17,990 bases of DNA from an uncultured Oscillospiraceae bacterium (GCA_947628265.1 CANQZF010000010.1:1-17990), one strand, 5' to 3'; positions 1-7,316 are shown, numbered from the stretch's first letter. Translations and numbers: made by a program. The notes: generated from the letters alone by a model not told the origin.

Positions 1-804
1 GAGGTCCCCAGCCTCAAAAACGCCGGGGGCGACTTCTTCTTCCTGCGCCGCCCGGACCCGGAGGGCGTCACAAGGACGGTGACGGAGCTCATCTCCTCCC
101 GCCTTCCCAAGAATATGAATATCCCCGCAAAAGACATCCAGGTCCTCTCCCCCTCCCGGAAGTACGCCGGGGGGACGAGAGAGCTCAACGAGGCCATCCA
201 GCAGGAGCTGAACCCCGCCGCCCCGGACAAAAAGGAGAAGACCGTGGGCGGCGTCACCTTCCGGGTGGGGGACCGGGTGATGCAGACCAGAAACAACTAC
301 GACATCATGTGGGTCAAAAATGGGGGCCCCCGCGAGATCGAAGATCTCGTGGGGAAAGGAGGAGCGAAGCCAGCGCCCGAGGGCGACGACAGGAGCCCGA
401 GGCAAAGCGGCTTCAGCGACGACGCGGCCGAGGCCGGAACCGGCATCTTTAACGGCGACGTGGGATACATTGAGGACATGGACGAGGGGACGGGCGCGGC
501 CACGGTGCGCTTTGACGACCGGCTCGTCACCTACCCCTTCGAGGAGATGACGGAGCTGGAGCTGGCCTACGCCGTCACCGTCCACAAGTCCCAGGGCAGC
601 GAATATAGGGCGGTCATCCTGGCCCTGCCCAAGTGCCCGCCGGGGCTTATCTCCAGAAGCGTCCTCTACACCGCCGTGACGCGGGCCCGCGAGCTTTTGG
701 TCATAGCGGGGGGCGCGGAGATCTTCACCGCCATGGTGGCCAACGACAAGCGCCAGCGGCGCTATTCCGGCCTCCGGGCGAGATTGGCGGGCGAGGTCAC
801 GTGA
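1..804 (+). CDS. recD2: RecD2-type ATP-dependent DNA helicase, C-terminal part (5' end outside window)
   Basis: Open from base 1 to the TGA at 802-804, giving the last 267 residues of a superfamily 1B helicase. The visible part holds the end of the motor core: a DFFFLRR segment, 'DIQVLSPSRK', 'GDRVMQTRNNYD', 'GIFNGDVG', then the conserved SF1 motifs 'AYAVTVHKSQGSE' (motif V) and 'LYTAVTRARELLVI' (motif VI, with the arginine that senses ATP). This order matches RecD2/YrrC, a 5'-3' helicase of DNA repair that works without RecBC; the Walker A motif would lie upstream of the window. Oddity: about 37 extra residues (roughly 325-435) sit between 'NNYDIMW' and 'GTGIFNGDVG', where family members normally run on after a short linker. 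The insert starts with a 12-bp hairpin (see findings). The stop overlaps the comF start by one base, so the two are probably co-transcribed and translationally coupled. Confidence 0.9.
   Translation, partial: EVPSLKNAGGDFFFLRRPDPEGVTRTVTELISSRLPKNMNIPAKDIQVLSPSRKYAGGTRELNEAIQQELNPAAPDKKEKTVGGVTFRVGDRVMQTRNNYDIMWVKNGGPREIEDLVGKGGAKPAPEGDDRSPRQSGFSDDAAEAGTGIFNGDVGYIEDMDEGTGAATVRFDDRLVTYPFEEMTELELAYAVTVHKSQGSEYRAVILALPKCPPGLISRSVLYTAVTRARELLVIAGGAEIFTAMVANDKRQRRYSGLRARLAGEVT
328..354. repeat. 12-bp palindrome at the start of an in-frame insert in recD2
   Basis: Arms 328-339 and 343-354 pair over 12 positions around a GAA loop; the only non-Watson-Crick pair is a G.U at 332/350. A second palindrome, GGGGGCCCCC (322-331), overlaps its left edge. 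The hairpin lies inside coding sequence and is translated (roughly PREIEDLVG). Together with the following 80 or so bases it has no counterpart in the usual RecD2 core, which suggests a palindromic element that inserted while keeping the frame. Confidence 0.65.
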
Positions 805-1454
805 TGGAGTTTTTCGAGAGCATAAAAAAGCTCCTCTTCCCGCCCCGGTGCGTCTTTTGCCGGGGGATCATCGAGGAGGGGACGGTCTGCAAGCGCTGTG
901 AGGCGTCGCTTCCCCGGTGCGGAAGGGTGAAGACCGGCGGGGAGTTTTTCTCCAAGTGCGTCGCGCCCCTATACTATCTGGGCGACGTGCGAAAAGCCCT
1001 TTTGCGGTATAAGTTTAACGGCAAAACCTCCTGCGCCCCGGCCTTCGCCGCCCTCATGGCGGAGTCGGTGCGGGAGGAGCTTTCGGGGGAATATGACCTC
1101 ATCACCTGGGTGCCGGTGAGCCCCCAGCGGCTTCGAAAGCGGGGCTACGACCAGTCTAAGCTCCTGGCGGAGCACACGGCGGCGCTTTTGGGGCAGCGTG
1201 TGACGCCCCTTTTGCGGAAAAGCCGCCACACCGCCGCAAACTCCTCTCTCGAAGGGCGGGAGGCCCGGGCCGCCAACATCCTGGGGGCCTACGAGGTCAC
1301 GGACCCGGCGGCGTGCCAGGGCAAGCGCGTGCTTTTGATCGACGACATCTACACCACCGGGGCCACCATGTCGGAGTGCTCCCGGATGCTCCTGATGGCC
1401 GGGGCGGAGGACGTGGTCTGCGCCGTGGCGGCGGCAAAAAGGAACACGAAATAA
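804..1454 (+). CDS. comF: ComF family amidophosphoribosyltransferase-like protein
   Basis: 216 residues, the usual ComFC length. An N-terminal zinc-finger-like element carries C16, C19, C29 and C32. The C-terminal half is a type I phosphoribosyltransferase fold with the family signature RGYDQSKLLA (113-122) and the PRPP-binding loop VLLIDDIYTTGAT (176-188). ComFC proteins act in uptake and processing of transforming DNA in naturally competent bacteria; the exact reaction is unsettled. The start is the ATG at 804, sharing one base with the recD2 stop; longer in-frame extensions would run far into recD2. In Bacillota comF genes often follow a helicase gene, so this order is expected. The family's usual TxxQ before the conserved leucine reads TAANSSL here, a minor difference. 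It ends about 60 bases before the mreB start, in a stretch holding a TATAAT box. Confidence 0.9.
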   Translation: MEFFESIKKLLFPPRCVFCRGIIEEGTVCKRCEASLPRCGRVKTGGEFFSKCVAPLYYLGDVRKALLRYKFNGKTSCAPAFAALMAESVREELSGEYDLITWVPVSPQRLRKRGYDQSKLLAEHTAALLGQRVTPLLRKSRHTAANSSLEGREARAANILGAYEVTDPAACQGKRVLLIDDIYTTGATMSECSRMLLMAGAEDVVCAVAAAKRNTK

Positions 1455-1486
1455 TTGGTAAAAATAACCATGTTTTCGGGTATAAT
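1455..1486 (+). promoter_or_regulatory. Probable promoter of the MreB-family gene
   Basis: A perfect TATAAT (1481-1486) lies 28 bases before the mreB start codon in an AT-rich patch between comF and mreB. The best upstream match to a -35 box is TTGGTA (1455-1460), but the 20-base spacer is long, so the -35 assignment is weak. The mreB-HAD pair could therefore be expressed both from this site and by read-through from comF. Confidence 0.5.
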
Positions 1487-1513
1487 AGAGAAAACGCATT
1501 TGGAGGGATAAGT

Positions 1514-2539
1514 ATGATTTTCGGACGCGACATAGGCATCGACCTCGGGACCGCCACGGTGGCGGTGTCGGTGCGGGGCAAGGGCATCGTCTCCCGGGAG
1601 CCGTCGGTGGTGGCTATGGACAAGAATACGGGAAGGCTTTTGAAGATCGGCGCCGCCGCCCAGAGGATGCTGGGGCGCACGCCGGGGAACATCGTGGCCA
1701 TCCACCCCCTCTCCGGCGGGGTCATCTCCGATTTTGACATGACGGAGCGGATGATCCGGGAGCTTTTGCGGAAGGTGACGTCTTTCAGCCTTTTAAAGCC
1801 CCGGGTGGTGGTCTCCGTCCCCTCCGGCATCACGGAGGTGGAGGAGCGGGCCGTCATCGACGCCGGTATCCGCGCCGGGGCCAGAAAGGTCTACCTCATG
1901 GAGTCCCCCGTGGCCGCCGCCCTGGGCGCGGGGGTGGACATCTCCAAGGCCGAGGGGAACATGGTGGTGGACGTGGGCGCCGGCACCACGGATATTGCCG
2001 TTATCTCCCTCTCCGGTGTCGTGCAGTCGGAGTCCATCAAGACCGCCGGAGACGCCTTTGACGAGGCGATCATCAAGTATATCCGGAAAAAGCACAACCT
2101 GCTTATCGGCAAAACCACCGCCGAGGAGCTGAAAAAGGCCATCGGCTGCGTCTTCCCAAAGCCCGAGGAGACCAGCATGGAGGTGAAGGGCCGCTGCCTC
2201 ATGACGGGCCTTCCCCGGATGGTGTCCATCAGCTCCCCGGAGATGATCGAGGCCTTCGACGAGGTCTCCGAGCAGATCGTGGAGGCCATCCACAACGTTT
2301 TGGAGAACACCCCGCCGGAGCTGGTGGCGGACATCTCCGAAAACGGTATCGTGGTCACCGGCGGCGGGGCCCTCATCTGGGGCTTCGACCGGCTCATCGA
2401 GAGCTCCACCAGCATCCAGACCCGCATCGCCGACGACTGCGATATGTGCGTGGTGTCCGGCCTTGGAAAGTCCCTGGAGCTCATTGGCGAGATGCAGGAG
2501 GGGCCCCTCAATCTCTCCCGCCGCAGACAGCTTCGATGA
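1514..2539 (+). CDS. mreB: MreB/Mbl-family actin-like cell-shape protein
   Basis: 341 residues, a normal MreB length. The actin-fold ATPase signatures are all present: phosphate-1 loop DIGIDLGTATVAV (6-18), connect-1-like KPRVVVSVPSGITEVEERAV (95-114), phosphate-2 loop VVDVGAGTTDIAV (151-163) and the adenosine motif VVTGGGALIWG near the C-terminus. MreB filaments lie under the membrane and steer the elongation machinery that inserts peptidoglycan. The chosen ATG at 1514 has a GGAGGG site at 1502-1507; an upstream extension would include the promoter and the end of comF. Two positions differ from the usual consensus: the common IEEPMAAAIG segment is MESPVAAALG, and the phosphate-2 loop has GAGT instead of GGGT. 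No mreC/mreD follow, so this is more likely an Mbl/MreBH-type paralogue or a stand-alone mreB than the canonical mreBCD copy. It overlaps the HAD gene by 4 nt. Confidence 0.9.
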   Translation: MIFGRDIGIDLGTATVAVSVRGKGIVSREPSVVAMDKNTGRLLKIGAAAQRMLGRTPGNIVAIHPLSGGVISDFDMTERMIRELLRKVTSFSLLKPRVVVSVPSGITEVEERAVIDAGIRAGARKVYLMESPVAAALGAGVDISKAEGNMVVDVGAGTTDIAVISLSGVVQSESIKTAGDAFDEAIIKYIRKKHNLLIGKTTAEELKKAIGCVFPKPEETSMEVKGRCLMTGLPRMVSISSPEMIEAFDEVSEQIVEAIHNVLENTPPELVADISENGIVVTGGGALIWGFDRLIESSTSIQTRIADDCDMCVVSGLGKSLELIGEMQEGPLNLSRRRQLR

Positions 2540-3174
2540 CGGCGCTTATCTGGGACCTGGACGGGACGGTGCTGGACTCCTACGGCATCATTTTAGACAG
2601 CACCCTCCGGGCCCTTTCGGAGGTTGGCGTCAGCGTGGAGAGGCAGGAGCTCCACCGGCGGCTCATCGCGAGCTCCGTGCGCAGTGTTCTCAAAGAGATC
2701 GGGGCGGAGCATGGCCTCGACCCGGACGCCCTCTGGCGGAGGGTGGACGGCCTGGACCGGGAGCGCAACGGCGAGGTCCCCCTCATGGAGGGAGCGGCGG
2801 AGGCGCTGGAGAGGCTTTCCGAAATGGGGGTCCGCAGCTTCGTCTACACCCACAACAGCCGCGCGTCCCTGGAGGTTTTGGAGCGCTGCGGGGTACTTAA
2901 ATTCTTCGAATACGCCCTCACCTCCGAGGCGGGCCTTCCCCGAAAGCCCACCCCGGACGGCATCGAGTGGCTCGTCCGGAGGTTTGAGCTGGACAAGCGT
3001 CAGACCTTTTACATCGGCGACAGGCCCATCGACGCTGAGTGTGCCCGGAACGCCGGCGTGGGCTTCCTCCTCTTCAAGCCCCCCGCAAGCCCCGCCATCC
3101 CCACCGGCACGGAGCGCACCACGGTGACGAGCCTTACGGAAGTGCCGGAGTTTTTCGAGCGGGAAAGGGCATAA
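2536..3174 (+). CDS. HAD-superfamily hydrolase, phosphoglycolate phosphatase-like
   Basis: 212 residues with the four HAD motifs in order: DLDGT (7-11; nucleophile D7, acid/base D9), T105 in YTHNS (motif II), K137 in RKPTPDG (motif III) and GDRPID (161-166, motif IV). The helical insert between motifs I and II gives a C1-type cap as in phosphoglycolate phosphatase and beta-phosphoglucomutase. The substrate cannot be read from the sequence. The ATG at 2536 overlaps the mreB stop (ATGA), so translation is probably coupled. The link to cell-shape genes may be incidental. The gene is followed within a few bases by a cluster of hairpin repeats. Confidence 0.88.
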   Translation: MTALIWDLDGTVLDSYGIILDSTLRALSEVGVSVERQELHRRLIASSVRSVLKEIGAEHGLDPDALWRRVDGLDRERNGEVPLMEGAAEALERLSEMGVRSFVYTHNSRASLEVLERCGVLKFFEYALTSEAGLPRKPTPDGIEWLVRRFELDKRQTFYIGDRPIDAECARNAGVGFLLFKPPASPAIPTGTERTTVTSLTEVPEFFERERA

Positions 3175-3178
3175 AAAC

Positions 3179-3412
3179 GGGCCGCCTCTTTTGGCGGCCC
3201 GAATGGGAAGAGCGAGAGCGCGGCTACGATAAAACAGAAAGTGTCTGTAAACGGAGGGCCGCCGTGGGCGGCGGCCCGTACAGGAGGTAAGGAAAGCCCA
3301 AGTTAAACTGTACGGGCCGCCGCCTACGGCGGCCCGATGTCGGATGACAGAGCGCCTACGTTGAGCCGGGAACAGTCGGACAACGGGAGCGGGCCGCCAG
3401 GAGTGGCGGCCC
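3179..3412. repeat. Cluster of four GGGCCG...CGGCCC hairpin repeats
   Basis: Four copies of the window-wide hairpin repeat lie after the HAD gene: 3179-3200, 3256-3277, 3314-3335 and 3391-3412. Each has a perfect 8-9 bp GC stem and a short loop. The last copy has the typical CCTAC tail on the plus strand. The first has the flank CGAATGGG also found beside the copy at 14192-14213. The second and third copies are in opposite orientation and together form a 28-bp inverted repeat (3256-3283 against 3308-3335, one mismatch). I see no gene in 3175-3546. Confidence 0.85.
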
Positions 3413-3422
3413 CTACTTTTGT

Positions 3423-3446
3423 CACCCTCGACGGGGGTGCTTTTTT
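3423..3446 (+). terminator. Rho-independent terminator upstream of blaI
   Basis: CACCC (3423-3427) pairs with GGGTG (3435-3439), with further partial pairing in the loop, and is followed at once by TTTTTT (3441-3446). It would stop transcription arriving from the recD2-HAD unit before the blaI promoter. Confidence 0.6.
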
Positions 3447-3472
3447 ATTTTCGAAAAAATTAAATTTTCCCC

Positions 3473-3501
3473 TTGACAAGTCCATACTACAATGGTATTA
3501 T
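3473..3501 (+). promoter_or_regulatory. Promoter of the blaI-M56 operon
   Basis: A perfect -35 box TTGACA (3473-3478) and the -10 box TATTAT (3496-3501) are separated by exactly 17 bases, about 45 bases before the blaI start. This is the best-formed sigma-A promoter in the window. Confidence 0.85.
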
Positions 3502-3517
3502 GTACTCGTATCGATAC
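3483..3517. promoter_or_regulatory. Candidate BlaI operator dyads
   Basis: Two dyads overlap the promoter. CATACTAC (3483-3490) and GTATTATG (3495-3502) form an inverted repeat with one mismatch that covers the spacer and -10 box. GTATCGATAC (3508-3517) is a perfect palindrome just downstream, where transcription should start. TACTACA/TGTAGTA-like half-sites are typical of BlaI/MecI operators, so self-repression of the operon by the BlaI-type product is the likely reading. Confidence 0.6.
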
Positions 3518-3546
3518 TACAACCGTCTTACCAAGGAGGAACGACC

Positions 3547-3906
3547 ATGGAAAACAAGCTTCAGGCCTCGGAGATCAAGGTGATGAACGTGCTCTGGCAG
3601 GAGGGGGACGCCACCGCCAAGCACATTTCCGACGTGATGACCGCCCGGTACGGGTGGAACATCAACACCACGTACACCCTCATCAAGCGCTGCATCAAAA
3701 AGGGGGCCGTGGAGCGGCGGGAGCCCAACTTCCTCTGCCACGCCCTCGTCCCCAGGGAGGCGGTGCAGAGGGCCGAGACGGAGGAGCTCATCGAGCGGGT
3801 CTACGACGGGTCCGCCAGCAGCCTGTGCGCCGCGCTCCTGGGCAGGGAGCGGCTGAGCGCCGATGAGCTCGAGCGCCTGAAGCAGATCGTCCGGGACTGG
3901 GAGTGA
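3547..3906 (+). CDS. blaI: BlaI/MecI/CopY-family transcriptional repressor
   Basis: 119 residues, close to the usual 120-130. The N-terminal winged helix is complete: 'LQASEIKVMNVLW' (helix 1), 'ATAKHISDVM' (helix 2) and the recognition helix around 'NINTTYTLIKRCIKKG' (38-53). The C-terminal helices (about 75-117) form the dimer interface. BlaI-type proteins repress target operons as dimers and are inactivated when the partner M56 protease is triggered. An AAGGAGGA site (3533-3540) six bases before the ATG fixes the start. The gene lies directly behind a strong promoter with dyads and one base before the M56 gene, the standard pair arrangement. No beta-lactamase or other resistance gene follows, so the regulated targets are unknown; 'blaI' denotes the family, not a proven role in beta-lactam resistance. 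Confidence 0.88.
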   Translation: MENKLQASEIKVMNVLWQEGDATAKHISDVMTARYGWNINTTYTLIKRCIKKGAVERREPNFLCHALVPREAVQRAETEELIERVYDGSASSLCAALLGRERLSADELERLKQIVRDWE

Positions 3907-3907
3907 G

Positions 3908-5413
3908 GTGGCGGCCGTGCTATTGAAAATGAGCCTCTCCGGGGCGGCGCTGATCCTGTTGACGGCGGCGTTTCGGGCGCTCTTCCGGGACAGGGCGCCA
4001 AAGCGGGTCTTCCCGGTGCTTTGGGGAATCGCCCTGGCGCGGCTGCTGCTCCCCGTCTCCCTCGCCATGCCCGGAGCGGCCTCTCTCCCCGGGCGGGGCG
4101 GGGAGGCGCTGGATGCCGTGGGCGGCGGCATCTCGGAGCTTCTGGCCACGGCGGTCCCCTCCGGCGCTCCGGGCGTTCCGGGCGGCGCGGCCCCCGCCCC
4201 GGCGGTGGGCGGCGTGACCTGGGGGACGGTGCTCACCGCGCTGTGGCTGCTGGGCGCGGCCCTCTGTGCGGGGTGGTTTGCCGCCGCCGCCCTGTGGGGC
4301 CGCCGGGAGCGCCGAAACGCCCTGCCCCTGGAGGACGGGGACGCCCGGGCGTGGCTCGCCTCCCACAAGCTCATACGGCGCGTTGAGCTCCGGACTCTCC
4401 CGGGGCTGACGACGCCCTTAACATACGGCGTCCTCCGGCCCGTGATCCTGGTCCCCGGGGGCATGGACTGGAGCGCCGAGACGGCGAAGTATACGCTCTG
4501 CCACGAGTATATCCACATACGCCGCTTTGACACGCTGACAAAGCTCCTGGCAGCGGCGGCACTGTGCGTCCACTGGTTCAATCCGGCGGTGTGGCTTTTG
4601 TGGGCGCTCCTCAACCGGGACATCGAGCTTGCCTGCGACGAGGCGGTGGTCCGGCGCTTCGGGCGGGAGCGCCGGGGAGAGTACGCCCGGATGCTCATCG
4701 ACATGGAGGAGCGCCGGATGGACCTCTCCCCCCTGGGGAGCCACTTTGCCAGGAGCGCCATTGAAGAAAGGATACTGTCCATTATGAAAATCAAGAAAAA
4801 TACAGCGATCTCCATTATTTTGGCGGTGGCGCTGGTGGCCGTCTGCGTAGGCGTCTTCACCGCCTCCGCCCTCGCCCCCGAAAAAGCGGAGGAGCCCCAG
4901 GGCTTCTCGAGCTTCGGCGCGTACCGGGTCACCGGCGTCGTGGCGGGGGAGGACATCGGCTCATGGCAGCACAAAACCATATTCATATACGAACCGGACT
5001 GCGCCGTTTGGCTTTACCAGAACGATCCCAATGATCCGAGCTGGCAGATCAGCTCCCTGACGATCGATCCGGAGCGGCTTCGAGAGATTTATACCAATCA
5101 CCCCGAGGAACTCACGCCCACGCTGTTCCAGGACCTTGGTTTTAGCGAAGATGAGATCCACACGGACGTTGATCCTTCCACGGATAACGTGAAAATATAT
5201 CTTTACGATGAAAAAACGTCCGACGAACCGATCTACTTTGCCATGATTGAGGCGGAAGGAAAGCTATGGAGGTTTGAACGTGTTGGACTCAGCGGCCCGA
5301 CGCCTGTCATATGGGAGCTTACAAAGCTCACCGACGATGAGTTTGAGCAGCTGATAGGTAAGAACTATGATGAGACGGTCGAATCTTTGATAAAGGAAGC
5401 ACAGGGAACTTAA
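3908..5413 (+). CDS. M56-family (BlaR1/MecR1-like) membrane metalloprotease with a non-PBP sensor domain
   Basis: 501 residues from a GTG one base after the blaI stop; a GTG at 3917, better spaced from the GAGGTG at 3905-3910, is equally possible. Hydrophobic segments lie at about 5-26, 35-54, 105-130, 213-235 and 298-321. The zinc protease motif HEYIH (199-203) and downstream ELACDEAV (240-247) are the M56 signature. In BlaR1-type systems an outer domain senses a ligand and the protease then causes loss of the BlaI repressor. Here the outer part (about 322-501) has no SxxK, SxN or KTG motifs, so it is not a penicillin-binding sensor; I do not recognise the domain. From about base 4960 the sequence turns visibly less GC-rich, with different codon choice, so the sensor domain may have a separate origin. 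A hairpin repeat cluster follows the stop. Confidence 0.85.
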   Translation: MAAVLLKMSLSGAALILLTAAFRALFRDRAPKRVFPVLWGIALARLLLPVSLAMPGAASLPGRGGEALDAVGGGISELLATAVPSGAPGVPGGAAPAPAVGGVTWGTVLTALWLLGAALCAGWFAAAALWGRRERRNALPLEDGDARAWLASHKLIRRVELRTLPGLTTPLTYGVLRPVILVPGGMDWSAETAKYTLCHEYIHIRRFDTLTKLLAAAALCVHWFNPAVWLLWALLNRDIELACDEAVVRRFGRERRGEYARMLIDMEERRMDLSPLGSHFARSAIEERILSIMKIKKNTAISIILAVALVAVCVGVFTASALAPEKAEEPQGFSSFGAYRVTGVVAGEDIGSWQHKTIFIYEPDCAVWLYQNDPNDPSWQISSLTIDPERLREIYTNHPEELTPTLFQDLGFSEDEIHTDVDPSTDNVKIYLYDEKTSDEPIYFAMIEAEGKLWRFERVGLSGPTPVIWELTKLTDDEFEQLIGKNYDETVESLIKEAQGT

Positions 5414-5459
5414 ACGTATGGAAGAAGGATAATGAACGTCCATATCCTGAAGCGGAGCG

Positions 5460-5676
5460 GGGGCCGCCAAGAGAGGCGGCCCCTACGGCGTTGGCTGGAG
5501 GCGATGAAGTGGACGGAGGGCGGTCGGCCGTGGGCGGCCGACCCTACGAGAGATGCGTGGCGGTGATTTGAGGTTGGGATGTAAATTGAGGGACGGGTCG
5601 CCGGGGACGGCGACCCCTACGGCGATTTACGGAGGCGATGTGGTGGACGGGGACGGGCCGGCCAGGTGTCCGGCCC
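5460..5676 (+). repeat. Tandem array of four hairpin repeats (two 134-bp units)
   Basis: Hairpins at 5460-5483, 5522-5543, 5595-5616 and 5655-5676 each have 7-9 bp stems and a plus-strand CCCTAC tail. The first two and last two form a tandem duplication: the block GGAGGCGATGnnGTGGACGG occurs at 5497-5516 and again at 5631-5650, 134 bases apart. The flanks are kept while the stems differ completely (gggccgcc, ggtcggccg, gggtcgcc, gggccgg). A remnant right arm lies near 5735-5750. I see no gene in 5414-5798; open frames here only read through the repeats. Confidence 0.85.
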
Positions 5677-5760
5677 CTACGGGAAATTTGCGCATGGATT
5701 GGAGGCCAGATATAAACATCGGAGAGTGCGCCAACCTGGGCGGCGGCCCGACAGTAAATT

Positions 5761-5788
5761 ACCCCCGGCGCGGGCACGCGCCGGGGGT
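5761..5788 (-). terminator. Strong hairpin at the 3' end of the XpaC-family gene
   Basis: Twelve perfect base pairs (5761-5772 with 5777-5788, loop GGCA) end ten bases downstream of the minus-strand stop at 5799. On the minus strand the stem is followed by TAATTTA rather than a pure T run, so termination is probable but may be imperfect. On the plus strand there is no T run. Confidence 0.6.
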
Positions 5789-5798
5789 TCCTTACGCC

Positions 5799-7265
5799 TT
5801 ATTTCGTCTTCACGTTAAACGCGCTGCCGTCGCCGGTGAGGCCGTCGCGGCGGAGCATGGTCTCCAGGACGTCGATGTCGGAGGAGATGTCCATGGCCTC
5901 CGTCTCATAGAGCTTATCCAGCTGCTTGCGGAAGCCGTCCACTAAGGTGTCCAAGATCCGCTCGATCTCGGCCTTGGCGGACTTGATGTTCTCCCCCTGG
6001 GCGCCGGAGGCGCCGAAGTCGGCGTAGGAGTGGAGGAGCTTTAGAGTGGTGGGCAGGTAGTAGCTCATAAAGGACTTGATCTGGGGCTCCTTCTCCGGCT
6101 TTTCCTGGACGGCCTTGAAAATTTTGCCCGTCAGGTCCTCCATCTCGTCTATCCGGCGGGAGACCTCCTCGTCGGGGATGTCGTCGTTGAGCTTGCGGAT
6201 CTCCCTCAAGATGGCCTTGTAGCGGTCCTCGTTGTCCTCCTCGGGCTTTGTGACGGGCTCGGCCTTGGCCTTGGGGGCGGCCCCGGGGGTCAGCACCAGC
6301 GCGCCCTCCCCCTGGTCGATGTAGGCGGTGGCCGGGAGGAGGCCCTTTTCCATCATGGCCTCCAGGTCCCGCTTGCACTTGCGCTCGGAGACCCCGGCCT
6401 TGGACGCCAGCTCCCGGATGGGCACGTAGTCCATCTGGGCGCAGGCGGCCTCATAGAGCTTGAAGCGGTTCTCCCGCTTTTTCAGAAATCCCCGGTACCC
6501 CAGGCACCCGCCGCCCGCCGCCAGCGCGGCAAGGCCGGGGATGAGCTCCCGGAGGGTGTACATATCGAAGCCCAGAGACAGGAGCCAATCCAGAGGCTCC
6601 GCCGCCTGGACGACCCCGAAGAGCAAAAGGACGATGCCGGCGATGAGCAGGATCTTGCGCAGCTTCCCGTAGGGGGTGTCCGGGGCGTTGGCGGATTTGG
6701 CGGAGGCTTTGGCGCCGGATTTGGCATTGGACTGCGCGGCGGTCTTCTTCCCAGAACTTACGCCGGAGGCGGCCTTCTTCTTGGCGTCGGACTCCGCCGC
6801 CCGGGAGACCATGTTGGAGCCCTCCGCGCCGACGGAGGGGCGGTTCTTGGGGGCGGAGGCGGAAGAGGGACGCGCCCCGGGTCTGGGGATCACCACGGAG
6901 CGGTCCACATAGTTGATGTAGGCGTCGTTGCCAAACCGCCCCTCGGACACCATCTTCTGCAGGTCCCGGAGGGCCGTGTCGTAGCTGACGCCCACGGCGG
7001 AGGCCAGGTACTCGATGGACTCCGCCTCCCGGCCCTCGGTCATGATGAGGTACTTCTCCATCCGGGTGGCCTGTTTGGCGGCGGAGGCGTTATTCCTCGT
7101 ACTCTGGGAGGCGCCGTCCTTGGCGAATTTCAAAATCAGCGCCACGATGCCCAGGGGGAACACCCACCACAGCCAGCTGATATTGGCTATGACGATAAAA
7201 CCGACGATGATCATCCACGGCGCGATGCCGCCGTCCTTGCCGTTTCCCTTTCTCCCGCCGGCCAT
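5799..7265 (-). CDS. xpaC: XpaC-like (5-bromo-4-chloroindolyl phosphate hydrolysis family) membrane protein with two winged-helix-like segments
   Basis: 488 residues from the ATG at 7265, chosen because AAGGAGG lies seven bases upstream; an upstream in-frame ATG lacks this. In order: two adjacent hydrophobic segments (about 16-47), a winged-helix-like segment (about 68-127, with 'SIEYLASAVGVSYDTALRDL'), a Ser/Ala/Lys linker (128-195), two more hydrophobic segments (203-222 and about 232-257), a second winged-helix-like segment (266-327, 'IRELASKAGVSERKCKRDL') and an XpaC-type helical end (about 345-475, including 'SYYLPTTLKLLHSYADF'). XpaC proteins often sit beside TelA-type toxic-anion genes and are tied to envelope stress; the chromogenic-phosphate activity behind the family name is not a clear native role. 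No telA is in this window. The two short domains look like a duplication and may mediate protein contacts rather than DNA binding. A 51-base gap separates it from the preceding small gene. Confidence 0.8.
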   Translation of the reverse strand: MAGGRKGNGKDGGIAPWMIIVGFIVIANISWLWWVFPLGIVALILKFAKDGASQSTRNNASAAKQATRMEKYLIMTEGREAESIEYLASAVGVSYDTALRDLQKMVSEGRFGNDAYINYVDRSVVIPRPGARPSSASAPKNRPSVGAEGSNMVSRAAESDAKKKAASGVSSGKKTAAQSNAKSGAKASAKSANAPDTPYGKLRKILLIAGIVLLLFGVVQAAEPLDWLLSLGFDMYTLRELIPGLAALAAGGGCLGYRGFLKKRENRFKLYEAACAQMDYVPIRELASKAGVSERKCKRDLEAMMEKGLLPATAYIDQGEGALVLTPGAAPKAKAEPVTKPEEDNEDRYKAILREIRKLNDDIPDEEVSRRIDEMEDLTGKIFKAVQEKPEKEPQIKSFMSYYLPTTLKLLHSYADFGASGAQGENIKSAKAEIERILDTLVDGFRKQLDKLYETEAMDISSDIDVLETMLRRDGLTGDGSAFNVKTK

Positions 7266-7316
7266 GAGACCGCCTCCTTCCGTCTTTGGTACCTTATAAC
7301 AGTATTGCAAATGGGC

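Noticed and set aside
3337..3546. 70-codon N-terminal extension of the BlaI gene
   Set aside because: It would translate the repeat, terminator and promoter; the ATG at 3547 has an excellent ribosome site and gives the normal family length.
5460..5676. Possible CRISPR array because of regularly spaced palindromes
   Set aside because: Repeat units differ in sequence, the spacers are similar rather than unique, and no cas genes are present.
5553..5945. 130-codon plus-strand open frame across repeats and the end of the XpaC-like gene
   Set aside because: It crosses hairpin repeats and a terminator stem and has no ribosome site or recognisable motif.
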